A stretch of 64,000 nt of DNA from Micropterix aruncella (Eukaryota; Arthropoda; Insecta; Lepidoptera; Micropterigidae): assembly GCA_944548615.1 (NCBI GenBank), contig OX155957.1:6561219-6625218 (forward strand), written 5' to 3'. Every line of letters starts with the position of its first letter. Position 1 is the first letter of the stretch. A program made the position numbers and the translations under genes. The notes beneath the pieces were generated by a model. That model searched no databases. It saw only the letters and a list, made by a program, of their open reading frames with translations, and was not told the DNA's origin. This document shows, piece after piece, positions 22,190 through 33,473 of the stretch.

Positions 22190-22820
22190 TCAACTACAAC
22201 TGGTGAACCAGCCACCTCAGGAAGATTTAAAGATAGTGATCGTTCTATCCCCCGTGAGGTGAGCGTAGACGACTTAGAGACAATACATCTATTGTCTAAC
22301 TAAGCCGACATGCCTGTCAGTCATGCCTGTCAACGCCTTACGGCGAGGCACCAGGAAAGGTACCCAGCGGGCAGCCTTGCCACCTGAATAGCAGTTTTGA
22401 AAGTATATCTGCACCTGAAATTAACCATCAGGATACCTCAAACCTCCCGCCTGGTTACGGCTCCGAAGTCGCTTGTACGACCTCTACCTGCCGTATATTC
22501 AGCGGCGACTCAGAATCTGAATCTATTGCGGAACAATGGAATTTTTTGCCCGGCTCTGAATTCAGGATCAGATAGACAACTGGTCATTTCAAGACTGATT
22601 GACGATATTTCCATAGTCTCCACACTCCTTCAGTAATTAGTCAGAGTGCAAAATCGATTGGCTGATGCCGCGCGGTGCGCAGTCTGTCCAGTAGCGCCGG
22701 TAGGGGCACCACTAGAAGAAACGAAACTACCAGGCTCAAGGTCTGAGATGCGAGAGTCCCACCCGGGGTAGACCTCCACACTAGGAGGCTACTGAATAGG
22801 AGCTGAATAGCAAGTTGGAC

Positions 22821-24074
22821 TAACTAGAGTTGTCAACTACAGCGGGCGAGCCCGTCACCTCAGGAAGTTTTAACGATTAGTCGTTCTGTCTCCCTGAAGT
22901 GAGCGCGGAAGACTTGGACTAAAACAGTCCACCATCAATCACCGCCACAAGCCCGTAAGAGGCCAAAGCCTTAACCGCGAGATAGCCAGGAGTGCTACCC
23001 AGCGGGCTTACACTCACGCCCTTACTTCCAATTGCGACCAGATTACTCCAGTCTCTCGATTGGTTACGAGTTCGAGGTCGCTTGCGCGGTCCTCTCCCTT
23101 ACGAAGCGGTGAAACGGTGTATACCGAATCTATCGCGGACCAGGGCATACTTTGCCCGGCTGTTCACCCAGGATCGGGTAGCCGATGGTCGTTTCAAGAG
23201 CAGTCGCGTAAGGTCCGCAACCACCCCCGCTCTATAGGAAACAGTACTGCTTCCAGACTCCCCCGACTGTTAGTCAGAGTCTAACGGGCCCATGATGAGT
23301 TGGCCACGATGACCCATGTGTTCAGGATCGGTCACACTCACGGGTCAACACCCATCCGACGGCCTCCCCGTATGGGGTGCGAATCCTGGGTAGGACACTG
23401 GGTCAACCAGTCTCGCCTGGGAATCAAACCTCTGGCGCCCCTGGACGATCTGCACACCGTGCGGCGCAAGCCAATCGATTGTGCTCTTCGACTAACAGTC
23501 GGGGGAGTCTGGGAACTGTATTGTTTGTTTGCGTACCTTATGGCGACTGCTCTTGAATTGACCATTGGCCATCCGATCCCGGGTAAGAGGCGGGCAAAGG
23601 ACGCCTTGGTCCGCGATAGATTCGGTGCACTCCGTTTCACCGCTTCATAAGGGAGAGGACCGCGCAAGCGACCTCGAACTCGGAACCAATCGAGAGACCG
23701 GAGAAATCTGGTCACAATTGGAAGTGAGGGCGCGAGTATCTCGAGCCCGCCGGGTTTATTCCTGGCTAACTCGCGGTAAGGCGTTGGACTCTCACGGGTT
23801 GTGACGTAGCTGGACGTAGGATTGTACTGTCTAAAGTCTTCTACGTTCACTGCAGGGCGACAGAACGACTAATCGTTAAAACGTCCTGTGGTGACGGGCT
23901 CGCCCGTTGTAGTCGACACCGCAAGATGTTAGTCAGAGTGCGCAATCGATTGGCAATGCCGCACGGAGCGCAGACCGTCCAGGAGCGCCAGAAGATTGAT
24001 TCCTAGGGGAAACTAACCATAAGGTCCTACCCAGGCTCGCACTTCATGCGTGGAGGCCGACCCGGAAAGTTGGG
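22821..24074 (+). mobile_element. Family X, middle copy of the nest (X2)
   Basis: Begins CTAGAGTTGTCAACTACAGC and lies between the CAAGTTGGAC duplications. It is itself interrupted at 23280 by an inverted X, resumes at 23940 (gcgcaatcgattgg), and ends at 24074 after 'ccgacccggaaagttggg'. The usual TTAGCTCCC end is deleted. Own length without the inner insertion is about 595 bp. Confidence 0.75.
23281..23927 (-). mobile_element. Family X, innermost inverted copy (X3)
   Basis: 647 bp in reverse orientation between two perfect 12-bp copies of GTTAGTCAGAGT (23269-23280 and 23928-23939). That 12-mer is single in uninterrupted X, so it is a true target-site duplication. Its reading direction starts ATCTTGCGGTGTCGACTAC and ends GGGCCCGTTAG. 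With X2 it forms a large imperfect palindrome. The 170-codon minus-strand frame 23338-23850 lies entirely inside it. Confidence 0.85.
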
Positions 24075-24145
24075 CAAGTTGGACCGACCCGGAAACACAG
24101 AGAATTTTACGGCCCAAGCTGCACGAAACCGTTCGCTACCCTACT

Positions 24146-25319
24146 ACTCGCGTGCTGAGTACTGTTGTTTGCCACATATCTACCATCTATGTACATGACA
24201 TCATTTCAGTGCAATTATAACAGCCCATATTATTTTCACCACGTTATTATTGGCTAAATCATACTTACCCCAGATGCAGTATGAGTTAATACGACATTGA
24301 ATCAGCGATCGCTTTGGAAATTGAGGTGAAAGTAGGTGTCTCGGCGACACGGCTTCTACCTATATAGTAGAATGCAATGCATAAGGAGCGATTCCGCCAC
24401 AGATAAATGACAAATGTTTCGCGTTTAGAAGCCAGCCGAGCGTGAAAGTTGTTTGGGGTTTTTGAATGCAGATTAGATATCTGTAGATAAACGCGAAAAT
24501 TACGTGTTTTGAATTGAGAGTGCAAATTGATTGTGAAAAATATACTGACATGACGTTACGCAGACATATACACAATGTTTTAAATTGATAACTTTTGTGA
24601 GACGTTAATTCATATTACATTACTTTGCTTATTTCCATTCTCTGATATATTGTCTAATTTCCTCGGAAATGGCTGCAAATTCTATGAGAATTTATATCCT
24701 TCAAAAGTGGTAGTATACTTTTTATACAGAGCTTCTCTAAGAACTTCGTTTAAGATGCTTTTCATGAAGTAGGGAATCATAATGATGTACCTACTCGAGC
24801 TACATCCAGCAATATATTATGTTCGCTCGTAAACATTTAGCGGAGGTCCTGGCGGGTAAAGATTTCCATCATCACAATGCCAGAAATAAATTTGAGCTAC
24901 ACTTTAATCGGCACCGGCTTAGAAAGGTATGAAAAATTTTCTTCACCAAAGCCTCTCTATTTATAAATAGAGGACCTCAGAGAGGACCAATTCGAAAATT
25001 AAGTAAAATATAAGAAAATACCCTTGACATTTACCAAAGAGCATAATTTTATTTTTATCCACTAATACTATATTGGCTATATCCATTTTCTAAATTTAAA
25101 TTCATAGTGACAGCATATTTTTTTAAAATCTGAGCAATAAATATTAATTATAATTCTTAAATGTATAAATTAAAGTGTAATTATGCCGTCTAGATTAACC
25201 TGCGGTTGACACAGGATGCGTCCCGAATGTACCTACTCGATCGCCGTTTGCATATCGGTCTAATTATAATGGGAAGCAAAAGTATATAGCAAAAGAACGA
25301 GTTAATGGCGGTATAACCA
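24146..25319. other. AT-rich intergenic DNA
   Basis: An 18-bp perfect palindrome (CTCTATTTATAAATAGAG) occurs near 24956-24973. The overlapping minus-strand frames 24286-24575 are not recognised. Confidence 0.45.
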
Positions 25320-25640
25320 TTCCCAACTGGGTAACCGGTTGAAGAGGTCTCAGCGGCCTAAGGTCCTAAATAGACCTAAAATGTCTGGCGCAGAAGGCAA
25401 CGGGAGACCACTGTTCTATATATCCCTAGTAGTTAGCAATGGAAAAGTCAAAAATAGCCATGGCCCCGAGTGTCCGGCGGCTCTTTAATGGGTCAGGGGT
25501 GCTAAGAATCCCTGGGTGGAAAACTGGACCGGGATCACCAGTACGGAACAGCTTTTCCGGATGGCGCAAGACCGACAAAGATATTCAGAGCTAACGGACA
25601 ACCTCCAGTAATGGAGAGACACTTCGAGAAGAAGAAGAAG
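25320..25640 (+). mobile_element. LINE 3' end remnant (RTE/Jockey-like), ending in (GAA)n
   Basis: GC-richer segment whose translation contains FRMAQDRQRYSELTDNLQ, resembling the 'AQDR..W..L' C-terminus of endonuclease-RT polyproteins of insect LINEs. Frameshifts and stops are present. It ends in 'gaagaagaagaag' at 25630. Confidence 0.4.
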
Positions 25641-26195
25641 GCTATATTGCTGTATTTGACCATTAATGTAATTTTTGTCATTTTTATTATTCCATTACCT
25701 ATTTTTACACGACTGACCATAAAAGGGAGTATTACACTCTATTCAGAGATTATATCGATATTTGAATGCCTAAAATCCAAAGAGGGCTCCTCTGCAGGTA
25801 CTCCTCTATCAATGCACGGCCAAATACATATTTTGCTTTAGATATTTTCCCATGCTCAAATTAGAATTTTGATCACGCTAACTGTAATTGACGTATATAT
25901 TTGACACGTCAAAATAATTATTAAAAACATTAGTTGATTTCAATGTCAAATAATAATTTAGAAATGAAAAGTTAGCAGTGCGACCGTGAAGAGTGACAGA
26001 AAATGACAAAGCGATTTTTTGGAATTCTCGGTAGCAATGTGAGTAACATTCAAAGCTTTCGTTCTGCAGAGACCTTGGCCATTCTTGGGCGACCGAGAAG
26101 TTGCAATTCTTTGTCCAATAATATATTTCTGAAACGAATGTTTAAAGTTACCTACTAATTATAACCGCTGATTATACAGAGTGCGATTATATTAA
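25641..26195. other. Unassigned, with a family D fragment
   Basis: At 25741-25770 the block 'attcagagattatatcgata' is shared with 34.9 and 46.6 kb (family D). The rest is unassigned. Confidence 0.45.
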
Positions 26196-26470
26196 GAGCA
26201 TTTCTTGTAATGGGTAAATTAGTACGACGAAATAAGCAACTTTTGATTTTAAATAAATGGGAAAAACTAAAAAGTATATATAGTTTCTTTTTTATTTTTT
26301 TTTTGTTTTTTTTTTAAATAGCATAAAAAGCTATGAACACGATGCGCTATCTAGCAGTAAAATACCGCAAATAATGTTTATTTGCGATATTTTACCTAAC
26401 ACAAGATGGCTCAGCGCGCTCAACGCTTCTCAAACTTTTTTCAATAGATACAACTTACAAATTTGACAAA
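26196..26470. mobile_element. MITE family A, copy 4 (truncated)
   Basis: 'aatgggtaaattagtacgac' and 'taagcaacttttga' as in copy 1, then 'gatgcgctatctagcagtaa' and 'gcgatattttaccta'. The right terminal repeat is not found. Confidence 0.65.
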
Positions 26471-26520
26471 AAAAATAGTGTGTATAAAAATAGTGTAAAA
26501 ATATAGTAGAGTGCAAGAGG

Positions 26521-26561
26521 GACGTCTTGCACTATACTTTAGTTATATAGTGCAAGACGTC
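26521..26561. other. Perfect 16-bp inverted repeat (hairpin)
   Basis: GACGTCTTGCACTATA at 26521-26536 is followed after 9 nt by its exact reverse complement (26546-26561). 'agtgcaag' occurs once more just upstream at about 26509. May be the end of a small inverted-repeat element. Confidence 0.7.
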
Positions 26562-27119
26562 ACCCCTCAGATGCAAGCTACGTACATCATAGAAGTAAGC
26601 GTCTTGTTCCTCGCCACCCGCGCCACCTTCCTCTGACCGCTGACCTTGATGGGCAAGCAGCCACCGCTGCCTGCTAGGTATTTCGGGGTGCTTGCTCGCG
26701 TTACCAATTTAATGTTATCTCTATAACTACACCACCTAAAAACTTGCAGTACATAGCTAATTTTATCTTTATTAACCAGTCGTGGATTAATTTATTTTGA
26801 TAAGGATTCTTATTTTATTGTTAATGTCTTCAATAAACACTGCCTAGTTAATTTTCTTGTTTTTTAAGACATAAAAGCAGTTATTGTAGCTTTAATATAA
26901 AAGTTGGATATATGCTGATATTGACTTTTTTATAGATCTCTCTGAAGCTTTTCCGATGTTTTTCTGATATATTGTTTTCACATAATATATCAAACCGTTT
27001 CGTCAGCGAAGGCCGATAAAGCAACTCACTAAATAATTTTATTTTCAACTTAATTTACAAATAGCATGATTTCGTATTGAAAACCAATATTTATCAAAAT
27101 AAAATATAGCCTATAGCAC
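26562..27119. other. AT-rich spacer
   Basis: Nothing recognised. Confidence 0.5.
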
Positions 27120-27245
27120 TCATCGGTAATGGAGATTTCGATTAGTGAAAGAATTTTTGAAATCGCATGAGTAATTTCGGAGATTACCCCCTACATACAA
27201 ACTTACAAACATACATTACTTCTTTATAATATTAGTATAGATTAA
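27120..27245 (+). repeat. Probable LINE 3' tail
   Basis: 'gagtaatttcggagattacc', 'ccctacatacaaactt' and 'ataatattagtatagatt' are, from memory of Lepidoptera repeats, typical of a short retroposon 3' tail. No second copy in this window confirms it. Confidence 0.35.
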
Positions 27246-27297
27246 CACAAAGTATAGAGGTTTTTTGGGACAAGATAAAATCGCCATGTACACATTT

Positions 27298-28682
27298 TGG
27301 TGGAAAGGACCTTCTGTGCCAACCGAATGCCTGTACTTGTCCTCCAGATAACGGTTTGGTTCTCACTGTTTTACGCATCAACGTTCCACAGTACACACTG
27401 TTTTACAACGTTTTACAGGACACTGATAAACATTATCAGGATGGGAGAAGGCGGAGATTTTGGAAAAGAAAAAGTGATTATTGTTCCCAAAAAATAAAGT
27501 TTATGAAAAAAATATTTCAGCTCTAGTGGTGGATTGATATTATTTGAATTTCGCGCGGTTGGCGTGTGTCGCCCTCTAGCGGCAGGCGAACGAGACGTCG
27601 ATGGGGCCTGAACTGGAGATGGGGGGGGGGGGGGGGTTGAAGACGCGTGCTTGTGTAGCGGACGGTTTAGTGAAGAAACTAAAAATCTATGTGAACACGC
27701 ATTTAATGAATCCCGCACAACGAAGTATTTCATTGTGTGACGTTTTCAAGTGAATAACATATCTGGAAACAATCAATTTTTTGATTCCAGAAAATATTTC
27801 ACGGAATTCCGTGTAATATAAGTTATTTCTTAAAAATTGTATTTAATTATATATTTTATTATTTATACTCTAGCCAACATTTAAATTTGTACCTGAACAT
27901 GTTTTACGGTATCAAAAAATTAAGTTTAGTATCTTACTCATTTATCTATAAATGATCTCAAGAGCCTTTGCGGTCGCCATATTGATTTTGCTATAGCAAC
28001 CGAAAACAAAGTACTTTATTTCTGCAAAAAATACTGCATTCGAAGGGAATCATAAATAATATATTATTTATGAATATGTCGAAAAAATATTCATAGCTTG
28101 AAATGAGAATTCAAAAATCTAAATTCAGATATTTGATATTTTATTTACATTTACATTGACGTTACATTTATATTTACATTTTTGTTGTCTAAAACCGCTC
28201 TTGGACGTGTCATAATATTTGTGTCAGTTAGTAAGTTTCGTCACTACTGTTTACTTAATAGAGTCAAGAATTTAATTATTAGATTGTCATGAAATGGCGT
28301 CTTTGGAAACTGTAAAAAGTTATTTATCGTAGTCTTATTACAAAACAAAAAAATACTAATATTTTAAACAGTCAATAATTAGAAAAGAGTACCTACTAAA
28401 AGTTATTCGTCGTAATAAATTTTGGTTTTTTACGACGACCTATTGGTTATTACGTAATAGTCAGTAAAATGTTAAATAATTAAAATAGAAGCCCAATAAT
28501 TTAAATAGTAAATTATTCGAATAGATACGTAATAAAAGTTTGTCATCCCAATATCCAAAGGTATTCAGTAAATTATTAAATAATAAATCTAAAGCTACAT
28601 CATACATTTAAAAACTAAAATTAAAATATAAGACAAAATGGTGGAAAGGACCTTCTGTGCCAACCGAATGCCTGTACTTGTC
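27298..28682 (+). repeat. Pair of identical 44-bp direct repeats 1.34 kb apart
   Basis: The 44 bases from 27298 to 27341 (beginning TGGTGGAAAGGACC, ending CTGTACTTGTC) recur without mismatch at 28639-28682; flanking bases differ. The interval has a 16-G run (27621-27636) and otherwise AT-rich DNA. It could be the ends of an element or fragments of one dispersed repeat. Confidence 0.85.
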
Positions 28683-29109
28683 AAATAACAATAATTTTTG
28701 AAAAATCATACTTCTCGAATTCCGTTAGATTATAAAACATATGGCTAATAGGCATCTCTGTTTGAAATTCAATCTCAATATAGGAATGCTGTATCAAATA
28801 TATCAATGCCATGCTTCGATACGCTGTCGATAATCGTAATAATATCGTATCGTACGTCTTTAATTAGTAGAGTACACGCAGAGTATACGATGCACGCCCA
28901 CGGTTACGAATTCAGTGGAACGATAAATGCCTCTGAAGAAAGTGAGTGGAAAACATTTCCAATGTTCCTCTTCCGCCGTTCGACGAGAAGTTACTCAAGC
29001 GACTGAACATGAGGGTAACTGGAGCAGTCATTGCTATTGCGTCATATTAGAAGCTATTAATTTATTATAATATGAGAGAACTTATAATTTATTATAATAC
29101 GCCGTAATA
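28683..29109. other. AT-rich spacer
   Basis: No feature recognised. Confidence 0.5.
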
Positions 29110-30860
29110 TGCTGTGGTCCAAAATAACGTTGGCGAAATTAAAAAGTAAAGAAAAACAAAAATTAAATGCTTTGCGTTGATTGTTGTTTTATTTTTGTTT
29201 TTTTTTTTGTCAAAGGTGACAATTTTTTTTCAAACACTATGTGATAAGAACTATTTAAAAATATTTTTTCTGCTACATATGTGAGCAACAATAGCATGCT
29301 TTATATGAACCTGAATAAGGGAAGTTTGCGATAGTTCACATTAATGACATCGTCAGTAGGTTTCTTCAACTATACCCAATGCCTTTAGGGACAGTTCCGG
29401 AAGAAGAATAAGGACTGTTAGGACGTCCAGCGATCGACGTAACTTCAAAAAAATGGTTATATTGCAATCCCCAGACCAAGTTGGGAAAATTTGCTCGAGA
29501 TCTGCAGATAAGTCACTTTACGGTGCATCGCATCGCCAATTCTGATGAACACAGATGTCTGAAAACTGTTGTTACTCTGAGAAAAAGGCAACTTCAAAGA
29601 ATGGGGAAATATCATATTTAGAAAGGTTTTTTTGCTTGAAAAATCACCAAAATGATAGAATATCGGCTACTAATGGTTCAAAATCTTATGCAGTTCCTCA
29701 TCGCCAAAACGGTAAGCCTGCTTGGGGAGGCATTTTCGCTACAGGCAAAAATCACCTTGTTTTTGTTGAAAGGGTGTCCAAAAAAACCAAGATGTGTACC
29801 GACGAGATATTCTTAAAGCCGTGGTTATTCCTCGGAGGCAGAAGCATTTCGGCAACCAGATATGGGCATTTGACAAGACTCTGCTCTAAGTCACAAAGTC
29901 TTGAGTGTCCATCAATGGTGCAATAAAAAAAATACTGACTTCATCAGCTCTCAAGAATGGCTACCCTACTAGCCCGACCTGAATCCCATGGATGACATTG
30001 TATGGTCATTTTAGAGGCAACGAATGGGATATAATAACCGTGGACGAAGTACAGAATTTTGTTCTAAATATCATTAAACATTTATCGGTGTACACCAAAG
30101 ACATAAGTGTATATTTTGAGGATCAAATTTCATTTTTATTAAATATATTAAGCTATATACATTGTAAGCTATACCCTTATGCTGAAGATGTACGTGAGGA
30201 CGAAACTCACGTACGCGGCACCGGCCTGGTACCACCTCATCTCGGCATCGCAGCGGAGTAACATCCAGCGAGTGCTGAACGTGGGGCTAAGAAAAGTGTC
30301 GGGAGCCCCTTGGTACGTCCGAAACGCGACTCTGGAACGCGATTTTAGCGAAACAGAGTCCGTGGAGGAACACGTAAAGCGCCTCGCGCGCGCTATGTAC
30401 CGCAAGGCCGACACCTCGCCTCACGAGCACATCCGCCAGCTCGCTCCGCTCCACACCAGGCCACCAGATGTCCGGAAGCCGTACCCGCCCAGTCTACTTG
30501 ATTAGCGGACCACCAGCGCGGGTATCGTAGCACAGCAGCCTAGCCACAGAAGATGCCATTACCCACTCCTGTCACAATCCATCACGATAAGGTGCCTAAG
30601 CACCTAACAATGAGTCCTGCCACAGGGCACAAAGCCTTGTGACGCCATATCCAGAAAGCCGGGCCAATGGGCCCGGCTCACGTGAAACCCCCACGAAAAG
30701 GCAAAATGCCTAGTGGAAGATGTCACGGGCCTCTAGCAAGGCCCGTCGACAGATATTTGATTGATTGAAGCTATATCCAAATTTAATTAATAAACTCAAA
30801 CATCGTTTTTAATTGAATATATATGTTTCGTTATTTCTGTCACCAACGTTATTTTGGACC
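29110..30860 (+). mobile_element. Tc1/mariner transposon with degenerate transposase
   Basis: Inverted ends share GGTCCAAAATAACGTTGG (29116-29133; inverted at 30843-30860). Between them, in shifting frames, lie NGKPAWGGIFATGKNHLVFV (part of the 29555-29926 frame) and remnants of the region around the second and third catalytic acids. The 'QDSAPSH' block is replaced by frameshifted sequence, while a 'YSPDLNPMD'-like stretch is just visible near 29970. The transposase is inactive. A LINE is inserted at 30174. Confidence 0.85.
30174..30767 (+). mobile_element. 5'-truncated LINE (Jockey-like) inserted in the mariner
   Basis: Codons 30183-30503 read YVRTKLTYAAPAWYHL, then VSGAPWYVRNATLERD and APLHTRPPDVRKPYPP, the C-terminal region of Jockey-type polyproteins. 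A GC-rich 3' UTR with 'gggcctctagcaaggcccgt' follows, ending in (TTGA)n. The 8-bp duplication AAGCTATA flanks it (30166-30173 and 30768-30775), so the insertion is intact and younger than the mariner. Confidence 0.9.
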
Positions 30861-31009
30861 AACCAATAATAAAAAATAAATATTGGGTTCTTACCTATGA
30901 AGTTGCTGTTCTATAAAGAAAATTTAAGGCCAAAAACAGTGTATGAAAAACATATATTTATATAATAGAAATATTGACTCCTATTATCTATACCGATTTG
31001 TTATTTTAA

Positions 31010-31480
31010 TGGGAGTTGCTTAATTCCTCTCCTGTAAAACTCTCTTGGACAGGAACCAATGAATGCTTTGAAGGCGTTTTTCACCGACTCTTCAATGTTA
31101 TTTTTTCCCTTATAAAAATTTATCTAATAGCAGAAAAAAACTCTATTGGAGCAAATTCTGGCGAGTACGGTGGGTGACCAAGAATCTTCAGCCGTAACTC
31201 CTGCAACTTTGCGACTGTTTGCAGTGAAATCTGTAGTTATACGTTGTCATGCAGAGGCAGTGGCGATGAGTGATTGACCGTGTTCGGTTATTTAAACACG
31301 ATCTTCTCTATCATTTTTTGCAGTTTTTAACAGTACACATGTAAGGTAACTGTATAGTCAGACTGCAAGAAGCCGTAATAGAAAACACCGGCACAGGATT
31401 TCATATTTGAAAATAAAGCAAATTTTCAACTTTACCATGGTTGCACAAAAGAAAATATTTCAGCAAAAACAAATGACGGA
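31010..31480 (-). mobile_element. Mariner transposase remnant 1
   Basis: Minus-strand translation in pieces: LPLHDNV, then LQTVAKLQELRLK, GHPPYSPEFAPIEF and NAFKAFI. These are the mariner block HDNARPH...T---L--L--E-L-HPPYSPDLAP-D. Stops and frameshifts throughout. Two relatives lie at 43.2 and 53.5 kb in the same orientation. Confidence 0.8.
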
Positions 31481-31634
31481 AAGACAAATAAACAACTGAT
31501 TCTTAAAAATGAATAATATCGCTTAGAATTAAAAAAAAACAATGAATTTGAAAATCCAACTCAAACCCAAGTTATCCAAATTCAAAATGGCCAGTGTGAA
31601 AAAACAGCAATTACATAGGTAACGACCCAATATA

Positions 31635-31702
31635 AAACGGAATTGCATTTTCAGATCTGTCGATCGAATGCAATAACAAGACACACACTTATACACATGT
31701 TT
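31635..31702 (+). mobile_element. SINE middle fragment
   Basis: 'acggaattgcattttcagat' and 'gatcgaatgcaataacaaga' match the body of the tRNA-derived SINE; head and tail are absent. Confidence 0.7.
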
Positions 31703-32100
31703 GGGATCAACACGCCAGGGTTGAATCATTCAAATGCGCCAATAAGGGCTTACGACCATGAGAATGCCCGTGGGGCCTTATCGTTAAATAGGAACAATCT
31801 ACGCATACTGGTGAGGGCGCTCAAGGGGCATTGTGGCCTGAACAGACACATGTACAACCTTAAGCTGCGGGACACGAAAATGTGCAGGTTCTGCCAAGAG
31901 GCAGAGGAAACTCCCCTGCACCTTATGTGCGAGTGTAGCCCTCCGATTCGTAAAAGATACACTACTTGGCATCAAAAGCCTGTTGCGCTTCTTAAATGAC
32001 ACCAGGCTTAGCGCAGAACTATAGCAGGTGGCGAACACAATAGATCAGCAATGGTCGCAGTGTTACAAGGCTTCAAAGACCCTAGAAAAGCGCCAAACAA
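31703..32100 (+). mobile_element. LINE C-terminal fragment (RNase H end and zinc knuckle)
   Basis: Open to the TGA at 31997: LSLNRNNLRILVRALKGHC, then CRFCQEAEETPLHLMCECSP. The C-x2-C-x11-H-x3-C-x-C pattern and the 'L....L..L.GH' lead are typical of the C-terminus of LINEs with an RNase H domain. After 32000 a non-coding tail ends in an A-rich run at about 32095. Confidence 0.8.
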
Positions 32101-32106
32101 CAAATT

Positions 32107-32256
32107 AAAAAAAATACACAAATGTTACACCCACACATACATACTAACAAGTCATAGTAGGGTTGGTTGTAAGAGATTGTAATAAACACGAGATTGTAAG
32201 ATATTGTATTAAACTAGCCCATTGTGAAATTTCGCAATAAAGAGTAGAAACGAAAC
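32107..32256 (+). mobile_element. SINE 3' half
   Basis: 'catagtagggttggttgtaa', 'gagattgtaataaac' and 'gcccattgtgaaatttcgca' and 'ataaagagtagaaac' are the 3' half of the SINE in plus orientation. It faces an inverted, nearly complete copy 72 bp away. Confidence 0.8.
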
Positions 32257-32327
32257 GATGACGAGGATATGGAGACGGAGCCGGGAGATCGCCACTGGAA
32301 CTCCCTGTTGGAAAGTAAAGGGTTTGT

Positions 32328-32601
32328 TTATTTATACTCTTTATTGTGAAAATGTCACAATGGGCGGGTTTATTGTCATATGACAATCTCTTACAACCAA
32401 CCCTACTATGACGTGTTATATGTATGTGTGTGTGTAACATGCCTGTAAGTGTGTGTCTTGTTATTCCATTCGATCGACAGAATTGAAAATGCAATTCCGT
32501 TAATTTGATCCCAACGGAAAATGGTGACCCAGCCGAGAATCGAACCCGAGACCTTACAATGTAAGATCAGGCGACCTAACCACTATGCCACCGGGCCGTG
32601 T
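32328..32601 (-). mobile_element. tRNA-derived SINE, nearly complete
   Basis: In reverse: the head 'ggtggcatagtggttaggtc' with B-box GGTCTCGGGTTCGATTCTCG, the body 'gatcgaatg', a TG-rich stretch, and the 3' end 'cacaataaagagtata'. About 270 bp. The tRNA-like head has RNA polymerase III boxes, but no intact cloverleaf was verified. Confidence 0.85.
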
Positions 32602-33212
32602 AAAGCTTGTTTTTCAAATGTATTTTTTACTTTTAATTTATTACAGTTACGATTGAAACTATCGTTGTCCAATATAAGAATTGTTACACATAATACATTA
32701 TGCCACAATTATATTATGCAGTCAGAGTGTTCAGATGGTTGCATGCGTGAATGCCGAGGCGGCATCTCTTTTAAAAAGGCGCATGAATATTCAATAGCTA
32801 CCATTTTAAGCCAATAAGAATTCTTGGGAAGGGAGTGTCTAAAGGCATACAAACTGATGGGCGGTTAAGACACTCACATGACACTCTTGCTTGCGAAATT
32901 TTCTCGCTGTATAAAGTTAAACACGTCTGTTCGGTGTTGTTATTAAGGTTTATTTGAGCATATTAAAGTGAACGATAAATAAAAATTAATAAGTGATACA
33001 ATGAGGTGAGATTTTTCACACCACATAATACGTCACCATACGTCATACGCCATACGTCAAGGGTGTCACGGATTATTTCCTCTTTAATTTTTACACGACA
33101 AATGAATTCATTACAATGATCATAAAAATAACAATAAAGAAAGGTCAGTAAATGTAGTTTTAAAAATAGCAACAAAAACATGTTAGCATTGTTTCATGTT
33201 TCTGCTCTCTAT
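32602..33212. other. Unassigned; weak promoter-like motif
   Basis: A TATAAA at about 32909 is followed by 'cgtctgttcggtgttg' and, at 33001, ATG-AG before a GTGAG donor-like sequence. This could be a 5' exon or an LTR-like segment. The evidence is too thin to call a gene. Confidence 0.25.
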
Positions 33213-33450
33213 TGTGAAATCGGCGGGTTTATTGTCATATGACAATCTCTTACAACCAACCCTACTATGACGTGTTTATATGTATGTGTGCGTGTAACAC
33301 GTGTGTATGTGTGTCTTGTTATTGCATCCGATCGACTGAATTGAAAATGCAATTCCGTTAATTTGATCCCAACGGAAAATGGTGACCCAGCCGGGAATCG
33401 AACCCGGGACCTTACAATGTAAGATCAGGCGACCTAACCGGGCCGTGTCA
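33213..33450 (-). mobile_element. tRNA-derived SINE
   Basis: Same family, reversed: B-box GGTCCCGGGTTCGATTCCC, body and 3' end. The A-box is partly deleted ('gacctaaccgggccgtg' lacks the 'actatgcca' found in other copies). Confidence 0.85.
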
Positions 33451-33473
33451 AAATGTGAAATAAATCATCTTTT

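Larger units (their letters stand above)
22190..24145 (+). mobile_element. Family X, outermost copy of a three-deep nest (X1)
   Basis: Starts 'gtcaactacaactggtgaac' and continues as X to 'aggagctgaatagcaagttggac' (22820). It resumes after the inner insertions at 24085 ('cgacccggaaacacagag') and ends 'cccaagctgcacgaaaccgt' near 24137, the variant end also seen at 4184. The junction carries the 10-bp duplication CAAGTTGGAC (22811-22820 and 24075-24084). Confidence 0.75.

Noticed and set aside
23338..23850. 170-codon minus-strand ORF, the second longest in the window
   Set aside because: Lies wholly inside inverted X3; equivalent regions of other X copies have stops, and the opposite strand is open too. 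Treated as a by-product of GC-rich repeat sequence.
32900..33010. Gene start with TATA box and ATG-AG/GTGAG donor
   Set aside because: A two-codon exon and generic motifs only; noted in the interval entry but not called.
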